A stretch of DNA of 57,858 bases. It comes from a virus. The notes under the pieces were generated by a model, which was not told the DNA's origin, made no database searches, and worked only from the letters and a program-made list of their open reading frames with translations. Shown here piece after piece: positions 14,913-23,367 of the stretch; within the stretch, counting starts at the first letter, position 1; each line of letters begins with the position of its first letter. The position numbers were made by a program, and so were the translations under genes. The stretch covers positions 1-57,858 of IMG/VR virus record IMGVR_UViG_3300021197_001472; one strand, 5' to 3'.

Positions 14913-16376
14913 ATGGCGTTTATTCCAAGTCCAGCTAGTACAGGCGGCGGCGGCGGCCTCATAAAAACGGGATATGGTGGATTGGGTTCACCAGCTAAAT
15001 ATGTGTGGCTAAGTACCTATGGGAACCAAATGCATGCTTGGTATCTTGACCAAGATTTCAACAGCATGGCCCCCCGATATAATCAGTTCAATCAAAATTC
15101 TACGCCATCCTCGTATATAAACCCTCATGGCGGGTATGTTTATTTACCACAAAGCAACCAAAACTACGCCAATGCTGGGGCAACGGGTTACGGACAGCAC
15201 TCCAACCAAAACAGTACCAACCAAATTGGCAGTAGCAATGCTTTCCCCCCGATGTCAGCGTCAATGATGAGCAACAAAGGGAACCCCTTTGTCGGTCACT
15301 ACGCTAGTGGCTCATGGTGCGACATGATAGAACATGGAAATGGTTATGGTATTACCTATAGCCGACACTACTTCAATAGCGACCACCCCGACAAAAGAAT
15401 TAACTATGCTATGTTTGGAGCCACAATTCGGGCAAAAGACCTCGGCTTATCATCCCAAACGAACCACGACACAGAAGCTCACGACGCAGATGGAACTGTT
15501 CGCCAGCGTCTAGACCTGTTAACTGGTTCTCTTGCACCGACATTTACGTTCCATAATAATCAAAACCACAATGCATCGTACAATCATAAATTAAAAAAAC
15601 TTCTTGTTTTCTCAAATAACGGGAATAACGCATTCAATTGCGTTATTTACACAGGCATCGACTTCGAAGCTAACCCCAGCCCGAAAGCCGCGTTTGCCGC
15701 CGCTGGGGTAGGACGAGAAACTCCTTTTTCAATAAGCTTACCAAGCTGGGGATTAACGAATAACGAAACACGGTATAACCTTCATATGATCCTATGTAAT
15801 AACGGCGGCATACGAGTGGCCTCATGGCAACAAGCAAATGGATTAAGGGCGTGGAAATTTGATCCCCCCTCTGATGGATCGGCTGTATCCCCAACATATT
15901 TGGGGGGAACGACTGGAACAACGTCGTATGGCGCGGATCAAGGCACAGAATACGGAGCGTCGATGATCACAAGCACAGATGGCAAGACAGTCTGCATAAT
16001 GGCCCCATACTATTATTATCATGCGGGGTGCATGGCTCACTTCCTCGACAAAGTAAATTCAAATTCAACTATCTCCGTAATACAAGACACGCAATCTGGC
16101 GACGTAAGATATGCGGTTCCTTACCGAGATGATGGCTTCGCTTTTTTCCAAGGCGGGAACATCTACGCAAACAGTTCTGGCGGTGGGTACATATCCCAGT
16201 GGGTTACGAGAACAAGTTCCAACGAAACTGCTACAAGTGGAATTAACAATCTCAAACACACCACAAACCCAAGTCAAATGTTCCACAAATTCCATGTGGA
16301 AAATACAACAACTTATCCAACACTGTTTCAATGCACGGACTACCACGCTCATCCATACAACTACAGCGCACGATAG
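14913..16376 (+). CDS. tail/receptor-binding protein, paralogue 2, 487 aa
   Basis: A tandem paralogue of the preceding gene: IKTGYGGLGSPAKYVW, YLDQDFNSMAP, FNSDHPDKRINYAMFGATIRA, YGADQGTEYGASMI and APYYYYHAGCMAHFLD align with it in order. Identity looks low to moderate by eye, implying an old duplication. Together they may form a hetero-oligomeric tip or give two host specificities (inference). Starts two bases after the previous stop. Confidence 0.75.
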   Translation: MAFIPSPASTGGGGGLIKTGYGGLGSPAKYVWLSTYGNQMHAWYLDQDFNSMAPRYNQFNQNSTPSSYINPHGGYVYLPQSNQNYANAGATGYGQHSNQNSTNQIGSSNAFPPMSASMMSNKGNPFVGHYASGSWCDMIEHGNGYGITYSRHYFNSDHPDKRINYAMFGATIRAKDLGLSSQTNHDTEAHDADGTVRQRLDLLTGSLAPTFTFHNNQNHNASYNHKLKKLLVFSNNGNNAFNCVIYTGIDFEANPSPKAAFAAAGVGRETPFSISLPSWGLTNNETRYNLHMILCNNGGIRVASWQQANGLRAWKFDPPSDGSAVSPTYLGGTTGTTSYGADQGTEYGASMITSTDGKTVCIMAPYYYYHAGCMAHFLDKVNSNSTISVIQDTQSGDVRYAVPYRDDGFAFFQGGNIYANSSGGGYISQWVTRTSSNETATSGINNLKHTTNPSQMFHKFHVENTTTYPTLFQCTDYHAHPYNYSAR

Positions 16377-16387
16377 GAGACATCATA

Positions 16388-16669
16388 ATGGCCTATAAAG
16401 TATATTTCATGCCCAACCCTGACGATGAGGATAACCCTATCCCGCAAGTAGCGGAATGGGCTGACGACAGCCACATCGAGTGCGTTGCCTCATTCGCTGT
16501 TCCTAAAGACGGCTCACGTCACGCTCCCCGTTACGAAATCAAGGACGGCAAGCTCAATGATAAATACGGCTCAAAATCTGATGAAGACGTATTCGCGGAA
16601 GAACAAGCGGCTGAAGCCGCTCTCGCAAAAAAGATTGAAGACGACATCAAGAAAGCGGCGGGAGAATAG
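16388..16669 (+). CDS. hypothetical protein after fibre cluster, 93 aa
   Basis: Start at 16388 (MAYKVYFMPNPDDEDNPIPQVAEW) has AGGAGA upstream. A beta-rich N-terminus is followed by an acidic and Lys/Ala-rich helical C-terminus (EDVFAEEQAAEAALAKKIEDDIKKAAGE). The pattern of a short domain with a terminal helix resembles fibre-assembly or capping proteins; unproven. Confidence 0.7.
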   Translation: MAYKVYFMPNPDDEDNPIPQVAEWADDSHIECVASFAVPKDGSRHAPRYEIKDGKLNDKYGSKSDEDVFAEEQAAEAALAKKIEDDIKKAAGE

Positions 16670-16671
16670 GC

Positions 16672-16818
16672 ATGGGAATGATGGAAGACAAAACCTACAT
16701 GGACATGTTGAAAAAATCCAACATGTCTAGGAACAAAGTCATCAAAAAAGGTTCTGAGATTGCCATGATTGGTGACGCCAAAAAGAAGAAGCCAAAGGGA
16801 AAAATTAAAACAGCGTGA
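16672..16818 (+). CDS. small basic protein, 48 aa
   Basis: Frame from ATG 16672 to TGA 16816-16818 with GGAG upstream: MGMMEDKTYMDMLKKSNMSRNKVIKKGSEI...KGKIKTA. Very basic and Met-rich. The stop overlaps the GTG start of the next gene (GTGA). Tight packing supports translation. Function unknown. Confidence 0.65.
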   Translation: MGMMEDKTYMDMLKKSNMSRNKVIKKGSEIAMIGDAKKKKPKGKIKTA

Positions 16819-17141
16819 GCATCACAAACGCCGAGAGGCAATTAAAACAGATACGCCAGCTTGCGAGGAGTCCAGGTTGGAAAGTTATCGAACAAATTAT
16901 GCGAGATGAAATCGTCACACTGGCTTTATCTACAGCCAAGAACCCGAATAAGACGCTACAGGAAGCGGCCTATTATGCTGGCTGTTTACAGGCGTCTGAA
17001 AATCTTCTCAACATTATCCCAAACCTAGAAGCAAAACTACAGGGTTCAGCCCATTTAGAATCATGGGAGAAACGGGACGACCCAAACCCAATTGATGATC
17101 CATTATCCCTGCACGAACAACTCAACCAACCGCTCCGCTAA
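16815..17141 (+). CDS. hypothetical helical protein, 108 aa
   Basis: Starts with GTG at 16815 in a GTGA overlap. Product MSITNAERQLKQIRQLARSPGWKVIEQIMRDEIV..., fully helical, no membrane segment. It is located just upstream of the scaffold gene, where small head-assembly proteins are common. A GGGACGAC motif falls inside the gene (17074-17081). Confidence 0.7.
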   Translation: MSITNAERQLKQIRQLARSPGWKVIEQIMRDEIVTLALSTAKNPNKTLQEAAYYAGCLQASENLLNIIPNLEAKLQGSAHLESWEKRDDPNPIDDPLSLHEQLNQPLR

Positions 17142-17162
17142 GGCCGAGAAAGGAAACACCAC

Positions 17163-18191
17163 ATGTCTATGGAACAAGAAGATCCAATCGCACGTATCGC
17201 CGCTAACCAATTAGGTCAGCCACCTGCACCACCTGCTCCACCTGCACCACCACCTTCTGCCCCCGACGCAGATACAGCTATGGACAAGGCTCAAACTGAT
17301 GCGGCCCCAACAACAGCCGACGATAAAACCAACATGGAGCCTATCCAAACATTTAAGGTAATGATGGACGGTGTCGAGCAAGAACTCAGTGCCCCTCAAA
17401 TAGAAGGGACATTCGCTCGATATAGAGATCTCAACCACAAACATGCACAACGAAAAGATATGGAACCATTCGATAACATGGTTTCTAAGCTTGCAGAGTC
17501 AGGTAAGCCTCGCGCTGAGATCATAGGAAACATGTTCGAGTTAATGAAAAAGGGCATGGATAAAAATACAACAATGGGTGATGACGGCGTTCCCTCTGCA
17601 CGTCCAGCCGAAGATTCGATGCCCTCCCAAGATATTGGCTCCGAAGATCCATACGAAAGATGGACGCGAGAAAATGATCTCTCCACTATGCCACCTGGAT
17701 TCAGAGAGCAACAAGCTCAAATAGCACAGATGTCCCAACAAATGGGAGCATTACAACAAATGCTTGCACCCATTCTACAAAATGCACAAGGAACCGCACA
17801 GAAGGCTGTTCAAAGTCAAGAGAAGGCAAATCAAATGAAAGTAGATGCTGCCAAAGATCGCATAGCCGCGAACATGGATCGTTTAGCCGACTCGCTTGGC
17901 CTTACAGAAGAAGACGCACCCATGTTCAACGAATACATAAAGGAACGCGGTTTTGGCTTCCCTGATTTTGAAGATCCCAACCTTCTTAAAATGGTATTGA
18001 CCGATTATACAAATGCCAAAAACGGCCCCGAAATGGATCGTCTCCGCGCAATCAACGAGCGAAGACAAGCCTATCAAGGAACGATGGTCGCTTCCCCTGC
18101 TGATGGAGCAAGCCCTGCCCCATCTGGTGCAGATGAAATGATTAGCCGTCTTGCCGACAAGCAGTTCAACAAAAATTCTGGGATGGCATAA
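17163..18191 (+). CDS. scaffolding-like protein, 342 aa
   Basis: It precedes the capsid gene and has the usual scaffold composition: a Pro/Ala-rich N-terminal linker (residues about 20-40), acidic, Gln- and Met-rich helices (REQQAQIAQMSQQMGALQQMLAPILQNAQG) and a helical C-terminus. It probably guides procapsid assembly and then leaves. The ATG at 17163 is preceded by AAAGGAAACACCAC, the same leader as many minus-strand genes and the only plus-strand case seen. Confidence 0.75.
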   Translation: MSMEQEDPIARIAANQLGQPPAPPAPPAPPPSAPDADTAMDKAQTDAAPTTADDKTNMEPIQTFKVMMDGVEQELSAPQIEGTFARYRDLNHKHAQRKDMEPFDNMVSKLAESGKPRAEIIGNMFELMKKGMDKNTTMGDDGVPSARPAEDSMPSQDIGSEDPYERWTRENDLSTMPPGFREQQAQIAQMSQQMGALQQMLAPILQNAQGTAQKAVQSQEKANQMKVDAAKDRIAANMDRLADSLGLTEEDAPMFNEYIKERGFGFPDFEDPNLLKMVLTDYTNAKNGPEMDRLRAINERRQAYQGTMVASPADGASPAPSGADEMISRLADKQFNKNSGMA

Positions 18192-18341
18192 ATGGCAAAG
18201 CAAGGTCTCTACGCCAACATTCACAAGCGAAGGAAAGCGGGTAAGAAGCCACGACCCGCTGGCCATCCTGACCGCCCTTCAAATGCTGACTTTGCCCGAA
18301 GCAAAAAAACAGCAAAGCCGCGCCCAAAAAGGAGAGCCTAA
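18192..18341 (+). CDS. small basic phage protein, 49 aa
   Basis: Frame from ATG 18192, adjacent to the scaffold stop, to TAA 18339-18341: MAKQGLYANIHKRRKAGKKP...ARSKKTAKPRPKRRA. The opening KQGLYANIHKRR recurs in small head-region phage proteins. Highly basic, so nucleic acid contact is likely. Overlaps the next start as TAATG. Confidence 0.75.
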   Translation: MAKQGLYANIHKRRKAGKKPRPAGHPDRPSNADFARSKKTAKPRPKRRA

Positions 18342-18571
18342 TGGCTACCCCTAAAGGCAAAGCGAAATGCAAAACAACATCAAAAGGTAAGAAGGTTTGC
18401 TATGGCGCGAAGGGAGCGAAGGTAGCTCCGAACACTGCCAAAGGGGATGCGTATTGTAGTAGGTCATATGCCCAGCTTAAAAAATTTAAAAAGGCGGCAA
18501 GCAACCCAAACAGCCCCCTTCGGCTTTCACGCAAGCGTTGGAAATGCTCTGGTAAACGAAGCGTAGCCTAA
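18341..18571 (+). CDS. small basic Cys-containing phage protein (DUF6321-like), 76 aa
   Basis: Product MATPKGKAKCKTTSKGKKVCYG...GDAYCSRSYAQLKKFK...SPLRLSRKRWKCSGKRSVA. The SPLRLSRKRWKC ending and GDAYCSRSY are typical of a widespread small phage family near capsid genes. Four or more Cys residues could bind zinc. Function unknown. Overlaps both neighbours as TAATG. Confidence 0.75.
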   Translation: MATPKGKAKCKTTSKGKKVCYGAKGAKVAPNTAKGDAYCSRSYAQLKKFKKAASNPNSPLRLSRKRWKCSGKRSVA

Positions 18572-18777
18572 TGCAAACACGAAAGATGTCTCTCTTCGAG
18601 GCTAATCTCAACGCTGGCATTGGCCTGATAGTATCCTACCTGTTTACTTATTTGGCCTTACCCATATTCGGATTGCACCCAGATCCATGGGAAGCTGGCT
18701 ACATAACAGCTTCTTTCTTTTTTCTATCGGCAATTCGTAGTTATATCCTTCGAAGAATTTTTATAAATTTCTTTTGA
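18571..18777 (+). CDS. small membrane protein (DUF7220-like), 68 aa
   Basis: MQTRKMSLFEANLNAGIGLIVSYLFTYLALPIFGLH...ASFFFLSAIRSYILRRIFINFF. Two hydrophobic segments (about residues 14-33 and 43-60) and the MSLFEA start with SYILRRIF end recall the DUF7220 family of phage membrane proteins. Role unknown. It closes the small-gene run before the capsid gene. Confidence 0.75.
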   Translation: MQTRKMSLFEANLNAGIGLIVSYLFTYLALPIFGLHPDPWEAGYITASFFFLSAIRSYILRRIFINFF

Positions 18778-18778
18778 A

Positions 18779-18788
18779 TAGGGACGAC
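18779..18788 (+). repeat. TAGGGACGAC motif upstream of capsid gene
   Basis: Located two bases after the TGA of the small membrane protein, followed by CGCTCTCAAAAAAACCC. The interval 18789-18950 to the capsid ATG holds only short inverted repeats (around 18838-18850 and 18885-18902) and AAAGGAGA before the start. Confidence 0.6.
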
Positions 18789-18950
18789 CGCTCTCAAAAA
18801 AACCCTAAAGTAAACTTGTCAGAAGCTGTATATGCCGCGATAGCCGCTATCAGTACCGCCCAAGACACGCCGCTGAAGTCATAGTACGTGACCATCCGTA
18901 CGTTTCTGATGCTTGTTTTTGCAATTTGAAACCCGTAAAGGAGACTACCC

Positions 18951-20129
18951 ATGCCTACAGGCATTCAAGGTCTACGCGGAAGTGGTGAATTTTCTACCGA
19001 TTTTCGTCCGACCAACTATCGCTCCCTGTATACGCTCTTAGAGCCAAACGGAAGCGCACCCTTTAACGCTCTGCTTGCCATGACCACTGGCGAGGCCACA
19101 GATGACCCGAAAATTAATCACTTTCGTGATGAGATTCCCGAACGCGTTGTAAAGATAAACAACGGTGCTGGGTACAACGCGACAGCTACATCAATTACGA
19201 TTGATGCAGACGTTGAAGTTGGGTTCTTAACTGCTGGCACTCTACTTGCTAACGCAAGAACTGGTGAAATCATGCGAGTGACAACCGATGCTTCTGGCAC
19301 AACATTAGCTGTTGCCCGAAACCTTGGTTCTTCTGGTTTGACGATCCTCGATAACGACGATCTATTTGTGGCTGGTTTCGCCGCCGCTGATGGTTCCGAC
19401 GTGTCAACGGCAGTCTCGTTCGATCCAAGCGTCGTATTCAACTACACCCAAATATTCCGTACACCTTTCGCAGTGACTAACACTTTGAAAGCAACGTATC
19501 GAAGAACAGGTGACGCTGAAGACGAATATGCAACGAAAGCTCTCAAGCTTCACATGCAAGAAATCGAACGCGCAATGTTTTTTGGCAAGCGACACATCGA
19601 GAACTCCTCTGCGTACAACGAAAGAAGGTACACTGGTGGATTGTTAACATCGATAACCAATGTCACAGATGGAGCAACTTTCTCCACACCTGGCCAGATG
19701 ACTGAAGATGAGTTCGATTCAATGCTCATCAACACCATCTTCGCTTTCGGCTCACAACAGAAGCTTGCTTTTGTTGGTTCCAAAGTGGCCGCTCACTTAC
19801 AGCGTTTCGGAAAATCAAGGTGGCAACCCACCGTGGTCTCTGGAACATACGGAGTGAACGTGACGAGATACTCAACGATGGCTGGGGATTTGATGGTGCA
19901 TTTACACCCTCAATTCCGACAGGTTCCAAACATGGATTCTGCAATGGTTATCGTCGATATGCCACATGTTAAATACCGATACTTAGAAGGACGCGATACG
20001 CAATTGCTTCGTGACCGACAAGGTAACGGTGTCGATGGAGTGATCCATGAGTACCTATCTGATTGTGCGCTAGAACTTACACAAGACAAAGTTCACACGT
20101 ACATTAAGGGTTGGTCAACAACCGCGTAA
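18951..20129 (+). CDS. major capsid protein (DUF5309-type), 392 aa
   Basis: The start follows AAAGGAGACTACCC. Motifs include MPTGIQGLRGSGEFSTDFRP, a beta domain around residues 70-140, FRTPFAVTNTLKATYRR and EIERAMFFGKRHIENS, the last being characteristic of DUF5309 capsid proteins. Size and position after scaffold are as expected for a HK97-fold capsid. A strong hairpin follows the stop, which fits a highly expressed transcript end or processing signal. Confidence 0.88.
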   Translation: MPTGIQGLRGSGEFSTDFRPTNYRSLYTLLEPNGSAPFNALLAMTTGEATDDPKINHFRDEIPERVVKINNGAGYNATATSITIDADVEVGFLTAGTLLANARTGEIMRVTTDASGTTLAVARNLGSSGLTILDNDDLFVAGFAAADGSDVSTAVSFDPSVVFNYTQIFRTPFAVTNTLKATYRRTGDAEDEYATKALKLHMQEIERAMFFGKRHIENSSAYNERRYTGGLLTSITNVTDGATFSTPGQMTEDEFDSMLINTIFAFGSQQKLAFVGSKVAAHLQRFGKSRWQPTVVSGTYGVNVTRYSTMAGDLMVHLHPQFRQVPNMDSAMVIVDMPHVKYRYLEGRDTQLLRDRQGNGVDGVIHEYLSDCALELTQDKVHTYIKGWSTTA

Positions 20130-20136
20130 CATGGAT

Positions 20137-20156
20137 GGGTGGGCTAAGGCCCACCC
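20137..20156 (+). terminator. hairpin after the capsid gene
   Basis: An 8-bp G/C-rich stem (GGGTGGGC/GCCCACCC) with a 4-base loop, followed by TTCTATCT. It lies 8 bases after the capsid stop. The tail is only partly U-rich, so termination may be partial. Confidence 0.65.
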
Positions 20157-20176
20157 TTCTATCTAGGGGAAATTGA

Positions 20177-20368
20177 ATGAACGAAATGGGGAAACTCATT
20201 ATGGGAGGGTTCCTCCCAGAAGGTGTAGAGGTTTGCGAAAAATGCGGAGTGCTTATGCGTCCCGCTGATGAAAAACCTCACTACGTTAATGGCCACCTTC
20301 AATGCAGATGCGGGAAAAACATAGACGAATGTTGTCAAATGGAAACCGCGAACGAGTTACACAGCTAA
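20177..20368 (+). CDS. small zinc-ribbon protein, 63 aa
   Basis: CEKCGVLM and CRCGKNIDECC give Cys pairs spaced as in a zinc ribbon. Starts after AGGGGAAATTGA. Overlaps the next tiny frame as TAATG. Role in the head region unknown. Confidence 0.7.
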   Translation: MNEMGKLIMGGFLPEGVEVCEKCGVLMRPADEKPHYVNGHLQCRCGKNIDECCQMETANELHS

Positions 20369-20427
20369 TGCTTTGGGTAAGGATCATAGAGATGTATGGA
20401 AAGAAACGAAAGCCACGTAAGAAATGA
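20368..20427 (+). CDS. possible 19-aa peptide
   Basis: MLWVRIIEMYGKKRKPRKK between a TAATG overlap and an ATGA overlap. The unbroken chain of overlaps supports translation, at least as a coupling peptide. Too short for any assignment. Confidence 0.4.
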   Translation: MLWVRIIEMYGKKRKPRKK

Positions 20428-20594
20428 TGAATTGCTGGTTTTGCGGCCCTGACCAACAGTTAATCTGGGGAGGCGATTTCAACTTCGAGGATTATGGTTT
20501 GGAAGGGGATGGCATAATCGCCAACCTGAGTTGCCCCAAGTGCGGCTCATATGTTGAAGCCAGAACAGGCATCGACGAAGAAGAAGATGAATGA
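20424..20594 (+). CDS. small zinc-ribbon protein, 55-56 aa
   Basis: Frame MNCWFCGPDQQLIWGGDFNF...ANLSCPKCGSYVEARTGIDEEEDE. CWFC and CPKC pairs indicate a zinc ribbon. It starts at 20424 or 20427 (two adjacent ATG codons), overlapping the tiny frame before it, and its end overlaps the MscS-like gene by 8 bases. Confidence 0.65.
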   Translation: MMNCWFCGPDQQLIWGGDFNFEDYGLEGDGIIANLSCPKCGSYVEARTGIDEEEDE

Positions 20595-20928
20595 GATAGC
20601 CAACATCAACCAGATGTCCATCGACATGGTCGCGCTGATAGCCCCACTATTAGCTCTCACCGTTTCCATTGGCATAGGACTTTGGGTCAAAGACTCTATG
20701 GACGCTTTCATAAAAGGACTGACCTTCCGCATGGCAACTGCCTTCGAGGAAGGTTCGTTCGTTTACATAGACGGTGAAGCCGCGACAATTGTCAAAATAG
20801 GATTATTCAGAACTACCTTCCAGATCAATAATGGCAGAGGCGTCACTTGGCGTTTCGTTCCAAACCGACGCATTGAGTACCTCAAAATTGAGAAGGTAGT
20901 GAACCAAGCAAAGTCAGACGATCATTAG
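20587..20928 (+). CDS. single-span membrane protein with MscS-like beta domain, 113 aa
   Basis: Start at 20587 (MNEIANINQMSIDMVALIAPLLAL) chosen inside a longer frame; MSID, nine codons on, is possible. One transmembrane helix (about residues 12-34) is followed by KDSMDAFIKGLTFRMATAFEEGSFVYIDGEAATIVKIGLFRTTFQINNGRGVTWRFVPNRRIEYLKI. The pattern G-x-x-V-x-I-D-G-x-x-x-x-x-x-I-G-L-F-R-T, then PNRRI, matches the beta domain of MscS mechanosensitive channels. The pore helix is not complete. Unusual in a structural cluster. Confidence 0.7.
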   Translation: MNEIANINQMSIDMVALIAPLLALTVSIGIGLWVKDSMDAFIKGLTFRMATAFEEGSFVYIDGEAATIVKIGLFRTTFQINNGRGVTWRFVPNRRIEYLKIEKVVNQAKSDDH

Positions 20929-20935
20929 GGACGAC
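20926..20935 (+). repeat. TAGGGACGAC motif
   Basis: Overlaps the TAG stop of the MscS-like gene and is followed by AGCCCCCTGTAAACACGCG. It precedes gene 20987-21313. Confidence 0.6.
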
Positions 20936-20986
20936 AGCCCCCTGTAAACACGCGAAAAAGATCTATGAAAATCACGGAGATCTATA

Positions 20987-21313
20987 ATGAATGTTTCACA
21001 AGGTATGCGGTCAGTCCAATCCTCAGATGCAGAAGTATCAATCCGAGACGAGGACGCCCGAACAGAACAAGTAAAAAAGAAAGTAGCAAAGAAAACAAAG
21101 GCCAGCCAATCAACCTCCTCGTCTAAAGAACTTGTCCTCATGTCAACAGAATCTGAAGGGCAACGCTTCAGCATAATCCTAGATTCAGAAACCCATATAA
21201 CAGGCGTTCGCGCCCAAGGTGGTTACATGATGTTTCATGTACCCGAAGAACTTCGCAGTCGAGTAATGAGACACACATGGATCACTGAAGGAAAACTTGT
21301 GGAGGTTGAATGA
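20987..21313 (+). CDS. hypothetical protein, 108 aa
   Basis: Low-complexity charged N-terminus (DEDARTEQVKKKVAKKTKASQSTSSSKE) then a compact beta domain (ELVLMSTESEGQRFSIILDSETHITGVRAQGGYMMFHVPEELRSRVMRHTWITEGKLVEVE). The stop is coupled by ATGA to the head-tail adaptor gene. Probably a virion or assembly protein; not recognised. Confidence 0.65.
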   Translation: MNVSQGMRSVQSSDAEVSIRDEDARTEQVKKKVAKKTKASQSTSSSKELVLMSTESEGQRFSIILDSETHITGVRAQGGYMMFHVPEELRSRVMRHTWITEGKLVEVE

Positions 21314-21825
21314 GTACGACAAAAGTAAGCTCTACTGACCATCTAACTGTAGGCACGAGGGAAGCTCCGACAGACACTCGTCTTGCTCCCCACGTATTCC
21401 AAGGAAGCCCAAACGCTCCTTTGGAAAATCTTGTTGCCTTAGCTCTTCGCAGATACGGAGACTTTAGCTCACGCCGTGTCACGGGGGATGTCGTCCTTAT
21501 GATGATCGAGATGGCTAATGAAGTCGTCGAGATGATCAATTCTCACCCATATAACGACTCAGTTACAGCAATCGAGTACTACACCTCGCAAACAGATGTA
21601 CGAGCGATAGAAGATGCAATCATGGTTCGCGGTCTACTGGCCTTGTACGCAGAGCAACAGGCATCCGAAAAATACCCAAACTCTCGCATGGAGTTTGCCA
21701 AGCACTTGAACAGCATCCTCTACAATCGAAAGTATAAAGGCACTGTCCGACATGAGTTTGTGCCCACAGAGAACTCTGATCCCATGCGAACAGTCAATGG
21801 CGTAGACTCAAAGTTAGCGATCTAA
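21310..21825 (+). CDS. head-tail adaptor-like protein, 171 aa
   Basis: Helical protein with VALALRRYGDFSSRRVTGDVVLMMIEMANEVVEMIN and a middle ALYAEQQASEKYPNSRMEFAKHLNSILYNRKYKG, similar in layout to podovirus tail adaptor/tubular-A proteins that plug into the portal ring. It sits between capsid and the tail protein 21827-23353, which is the usual site of adaptors. Confidence 0.65.
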   Translation: MSTTKVSSTDHLTVGTREAPTDTRLAPHVFQGSPNAPLENLVALALRRYGDFSSRRVTGDVVLMMIEMANEVVEMINSHPYNDSVTAIEYYTSQTDVRAIEDAIMVRGLLALYAEQQASEKYPNSRMEFAKHLNSILYNRKYKGTVRHEFVPTENSDPMRTVNGVDSKLAI

Positions 21826-21826
21826 T

Positions 21827-23353
21827 ATGCGTACAAAGTCTCCATCCCTCATAGCATCCCGACTCTCTGGGTACTATGGTTTCACTGGCCTCGATCGATC
21901 GCGACCAGTAATCGGAATGGACGATGGGAAAAAACAACCCCTCTTCACATTAAACAACGCCCATTCAAAATGGACGGGCACAATCATTCGAGACACCGGA
22001 TTAAAGCTCAGAAAGAAAGTCGAACAGGGTGAAATAGTACACCAAGATTTCTTTAACCGAACTGGTCTTGTATATGCAGTACAAGACGGGAAAAGCATAT
22101 CTCTCTACTCTGAGCGAACAGGAACCTACCCTGACGCATTCACGGTTAATCAACCTGTAACCAGTGCAACATTCGCGAACCAAACTTTCTTTTGTTCCGC
22201 TGGCTTCAACATGATTATGACTGACGGGTTTTCATTCGCAAAAAACAACTCGACAGCAAGACCAGGATTCGCTGTTGCGATCGAGGGACGTTTATACACA
22301 GCGGGTTATATAAACGACCCCGCACAAATAATTGCGTCTCGTGTATTCGTCCAAAAAGGAGACGAGGAAATCTTCCTAGATGAAGAGACAAACACAACTA
22401 CAGCCATACGCGCAGACTTTCTCGACCTCAGCAACGTGATAGGTACAGCCGACGAAATCACTGGCCTCGCAAGATTTGAAACAAACCGCCTCGCAATTTT
22501 CACAAACGACCAATGCCTTGTATACAAGGTCGACCCTGACGTAGCGAACTGGCAAATAGACACAAGAGCAAACGTACAATTAGGAGCGGTAGCTCACAAC
22601 GCAATCTCTCAAGTAGGCTCTGACATAATATTCTGTTCAAGGCATGGCGTACACAGTCTGATCCGTTCCAACGAAAACGGTGTAACAATCGGAACCCGTA
22701 CAATCTCATTTGAAATAGAAGAGGTCTACAAAGAGTTTTTACGCAAATGTATTGGCCCTCGTTTCGTTTCTTCAACCTACGATCAAGACCTTGGACGTTT
22801 ACACATATTCTTCCCCATGGCTGATGGGGCACACAAAAGCCTAGTCGCAGAATTTCGAAAGGGTTACGACGCCTTAACATGGTCATCTTCAGATTTAGGG
22901 GCGGCTCGATGCGGCGCGTTCCTTGCTGGCTCAATGACGTTTGGGACAACCTACGCCATATACGATCGTCTGGATGAACTCTTCGAACTTTCCCCACAGG
23001 ACGACATCACAGACGATTTCATTCGCCCACCAATGCTCATAGAAACGCCCATCCTCTGGCATGGTCAGATAGATGAAGTCAAAGAAAGCCGTGCCCTCGT
23101 ATTGCAAGCCTCTGGAAATGGAACACTGGCTATTACAGCCCACGATGAAGAAGGAAACGAAGTCCTCACAGAGACAATCGCTATCGCAAGACGGGACGAC
23201 AATCCAGATGGATTCCCGTTAGATGCACTAGACGTTCAATTTCGTATCCCGTTTCAGTTGCGATACAGAGGTATCCAACTCAAATTTGAGTCTACGGATA
23301 TGGGCGATATAGAGATTTTAGGGTTTGCGATCGAACTGAAAACGAGTAGCTAG
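21827..23353 (+). CDS. tail protein, P22 gp10-like beta-propeller, 508 aa
   Basis: Beta-rich protein whose repeated blades carry motifs such as QDFFNRTGLVYAVQDGKSISLYSERTG, FFCSAGFNMIMTDGFSF, ITGLARFETNRLAIFTNDQCLVYKVDP and IIFCSRHGVHSLI. The layout matches podovirus tail hub or stabilisation proteins that form a propeller below the adaptor. Begins two bases after the adaptor stop. Confidence 0.72.
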   Translation: MRTKSPSLIASRLSGYYGFTGLDRSRPVIGMDDGKKQPLFTLNNAHSKWTGTIIRDTGLKLRKKVEQGEIVHQDFFNRTGLVYAVQDGKSISLYSERTGTYPDAFTVNQPVTSATFANQTFFCSAGFNMIMTDGFSFAKNNSTARPGFAVAIEGRLYTAGYINDPAQIIASRVFVQKGDEEIFLDEETNTTTAIRADFLDLSNVIGTADEITGLARFETNRLAIFTNDQCLVYKVDPDVANWQIDTRANVQLGAVAHNAISQVGSDIIFCSRHGVHSLIRSNENGVTIGTRTISFEIEEVYKEFLRKCIGPRFVSSTYDQDLGRLHIFFPMADGAHKSLVAEFRKGYDALTWSSSDLGAARCGAFLAGSMTFGTTYAIYDRLDELFELSPQDDITDDFIRPPMLIETPILWHGQIDEVKESRALVLQASGNGTLAITAHDEEGNEVLTETIAIARRDDNPDGFPLDALDVQFRIPFQLRYRGIQLKFESTDMGDIEILGFAIELKTSS

Positions 23354-23367
23354 AAACGGAAAAAAGA

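Noticed and set aside
17220-17260. Short tandem repeat in DNA (CCACCTGC units)
   Set aside because: It encodes the Pro/Ala linker of the scaffold protein and needs no separate explanation.
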